Positions 17,632 to 18,518 of a DNA stretch of 18,518 bases are shown piece after piece (within the stretch, counting starts at the first letter, position 1; each line of letters opens with the position of its first letter). A program made the position numbers and the translations under genes. The DNA lies in assembly GCA_015478945.1 (NCBI GenBank), contig JABUQX010118834.1, positions 1 through 18,518 on the forward strand, given 5' to 3'. A model generated the notes under the pieces. That model did no database searches, had not been told where the DNA came from, and was given only the letters and a program-made list of their open reading frames with translations. This DNA is from Trachelipus rathkii. Taxonomy: Eukaryota > Arthropoda > Malacostraca > Isopoda > Trachelipodidae.

Positions 17632-17655
17632 ATATATTAAATATATATAATATAT
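17568..17655. repeat. (TA)n microsatellite
   Basis: TA tract with slips, immediately outside the hAT-like end at 17565. Confidence 0.85.
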
Positions 17656-17985
17656 GGATCAATGTTGATTAATCAGCTTCCACCTTCAATATACAATATC
17701 GAATTGTATGCAATTCGAACACATTTCCATAAAATTGAAGGGAAAATGCTTAAATTCAAATTGAAACTTATACTAATGCAGCTTCAAACACCTCTAAAAA
17801 AAAATATTAAAAAAATTTGTTTGCTCAATCTATATATATAATATAATGTTAAAATTTTACTTTTATATTGTAGGTTGTATGTTGAATTGTTTTAAAAAAA
17901 AAAAAAAAAAAAAAAAAACGTTGAAATTTCTGAACATAAAACGTACCAAAATGTTGCTAAACATGCATAAATCGTTCCAGCACAT
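17656..17985. other. AT-rich DNA with a poly-A run
   Basis: No gene. A run of about 24 A lies at 17895-17918. CAATATCGAATTGTATGCAATTCG (around 17694) is a small palindromic patch. Confidence 0.4.
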
Positions 17986-18163
17986 ACTCCGTCAGTTTGA
18001 TTTTTTTTTTTTCAATATATTGCTAGTATATGGTACTAACAATGAAATTTAAGTGTGACGGAAATGATTCAAAAATATATAGGACCTGTTTTGTTTTATG
18101 ACTCCATCAGTTTTTTTTTTTTTTTAATATATTGTTAGTATATGATACCAACAATGAGTTTTA
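17986..18163 (+). repeat. Direct repeat pair, ~65 bp, 115 bp apart
   Basis: Copy 1 (17986-18051) and copy 2 (18101-18163) share ACTCC(G/A)TCAGTTT, a T run, AATATATTG(C/T)TAGTATATG and ACCAACAATGA with a few substitutions. Copy 2 ends exactly at the TTA that precedes the Harbinger-like terminus. Confidence 0.7.
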
Positions 18164-18518
18164 GGCTACGTACACATGATGGCGTTGCAACGCGCGCTAA
18201 ACAACGCGCGTTCCAACGCGCGCTGTCTATCACGGCATACTATATGATGACCACAGATGGCGTACACATGCAGCGCGCACTCTGTCTTCAACGCGCCCAG
18301 CAGCTCGAGTCTAGAAGGTTCCTCGTGAAGCGCGCGCCAGCAGAGGGCGCCTCGAGTTCTTTTATTTTGAATTGGACTGTACACATGTTGTCAGTATAGC
18401 GCGCGCTACTGTGCAGTGAACTACTTTGAGCTCTTTTAATCATGGATGAAAGTTTGTTTGATACCGAGCACTTCATTAAAGAAGTTAAAAGTCGCCGTGC
18501 TATATGGGACATGGAAAG
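18164..18518 (+). mobile_element. PIF/Harbinger-like transposon, left end (partial)
   Basis: GGCTACGTACACATGATGGC begins right after TTA (18161-18163), the 3-bp target preferred by PIF/Harbinger elements. Subterminal motifs are repeated: GTACACATG at 18170, 18262 and 18379; AACGCGCG three times within 18188-18222; GATGGCGT at 18177 and 18255. The segment is GC- and CpG-rich compared with its surroundings. A MADF-domain ORF, the usual second gene of these elements, starts at 18442. The element runs past the window, so its transposase and right end are unseen. Confidence 0.65.
18442..18518 (+). CDS. MADF-domain protein, 5' part (runs off window)
   Basis: ATG at 18442 (TCATGG) opens 25 codons up to the window end: MDESLFDTEHFIKEVKSRRA, then IWDME. 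The pattern FIKEVKSRRAIWD matches the first helix of the MADF (Myb/SANT-like) DNA-binding domain, in which a Trp-Asp follows an acidic/basic helix. In PIF/Harbinger elements a MADF or Myb-like protein accompanies the DDE transposase and helps it reach the nucleus and bind element ends. Its position ~280 bp inside a Harbinger-like terminus agrees. A host MADF-BESS regulator captured next to a terminus is the alternative. Only 25 residues are visible, so the call rests on this short match plus context. Confidence 0.6.
   Translation, partial: MDESLFDTEHFIKEVKSRRAIWDME

Noticed and set aside
18142..18512. Overlapping open frames on both strands in the Harbinger-like end
   Set aside because: Their length results from GC-rich repeated words (GCGCGC, GTACACATG). 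None has a domain, and the MADF ORF in another frame is the better call.

Overview
The window looks like intergenic, repeat-dominated DNA from an arthropod, most likely an insect. It is very AT-rich. About 3.3 kb (my estimate) consists of roughly nineteen (TA)n tracts, and there is an interstitial TTAGG-type telomeric motif. The rest is built largely from eukaryotic DNA transposons and their fragments. I see no bacterial gene organisation, rRNA, convincing tRNA or CRISPR array, and no complete host gene. The species cannot be named from this sequence.

Layout. Positions 1-1793 hold unremarkable AT-rich DNA, a (TA)n tract and a GC-richer block (about 770-1190) ending in a TATA/initiator-like element with a 29-residue ORF behind it. 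A short piece at 1794-1880 carries iterated CCGGATATCCGG words. Positions 2013-4192 are one degraded Tc1/mariner-superfamily transposon: TA flanks, long internal inverted repeats, and a frameshifted minus-strand transposase with an N-terminal DUF4817-like domain and a DDE core. At 4306 a hAT-like terminus with CCGCAATT iterons begins. Positions 4991-5242 are a fold-back element whose arms are TTAGG/CCTAA arrays. Positions 5536-7613 are mostly unexplained, with another CCGGATATCCGG terminus at 6264 and two weak minus-strand coding fragments, one resembling the acidic/lysine-rich leader of insect zinc-finger proteins.

Positions 7614-8606 form an unusual element with eight copies of a word close to GGGGTGAATCGGACCACC in both orientations. 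A 700-bp (TA)n block follows. Positions 10210-10873 are about 2.4 copies of a diverged ~280-bp tandem repeat, interrupted by a 483-bp near-complete palindrome (10874-11356). Positions 11971-12897 encode the best-preserved gene: a Merlin-superfamily (IS1016/IS1595-related) transposase with a zinc ribbon, DDE residues, a 70-bp intron and apparently only one frameshift. A GC-rich island at 13034-13290, open on both strands, is not identified.

Positions 13291-18163 hold further (TA)n tracts, two hAT-like termini facing each other (15598 and 17565), a polypurine block and a short duplication. At 18164 a PIF/Harbinger-like element begins after a TTA target; its MADF-domain gene starts at 18442 and runs off the window.

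The genes form no pathway. The common theme is transposition: four cut-and-paste superfamilies (Tc1/mariner, hAT-like, Merlin, PIF/Harbinger) plus non-autonomous fold-back elements, with many of the visible ends lying directly against (TA)n DNA.
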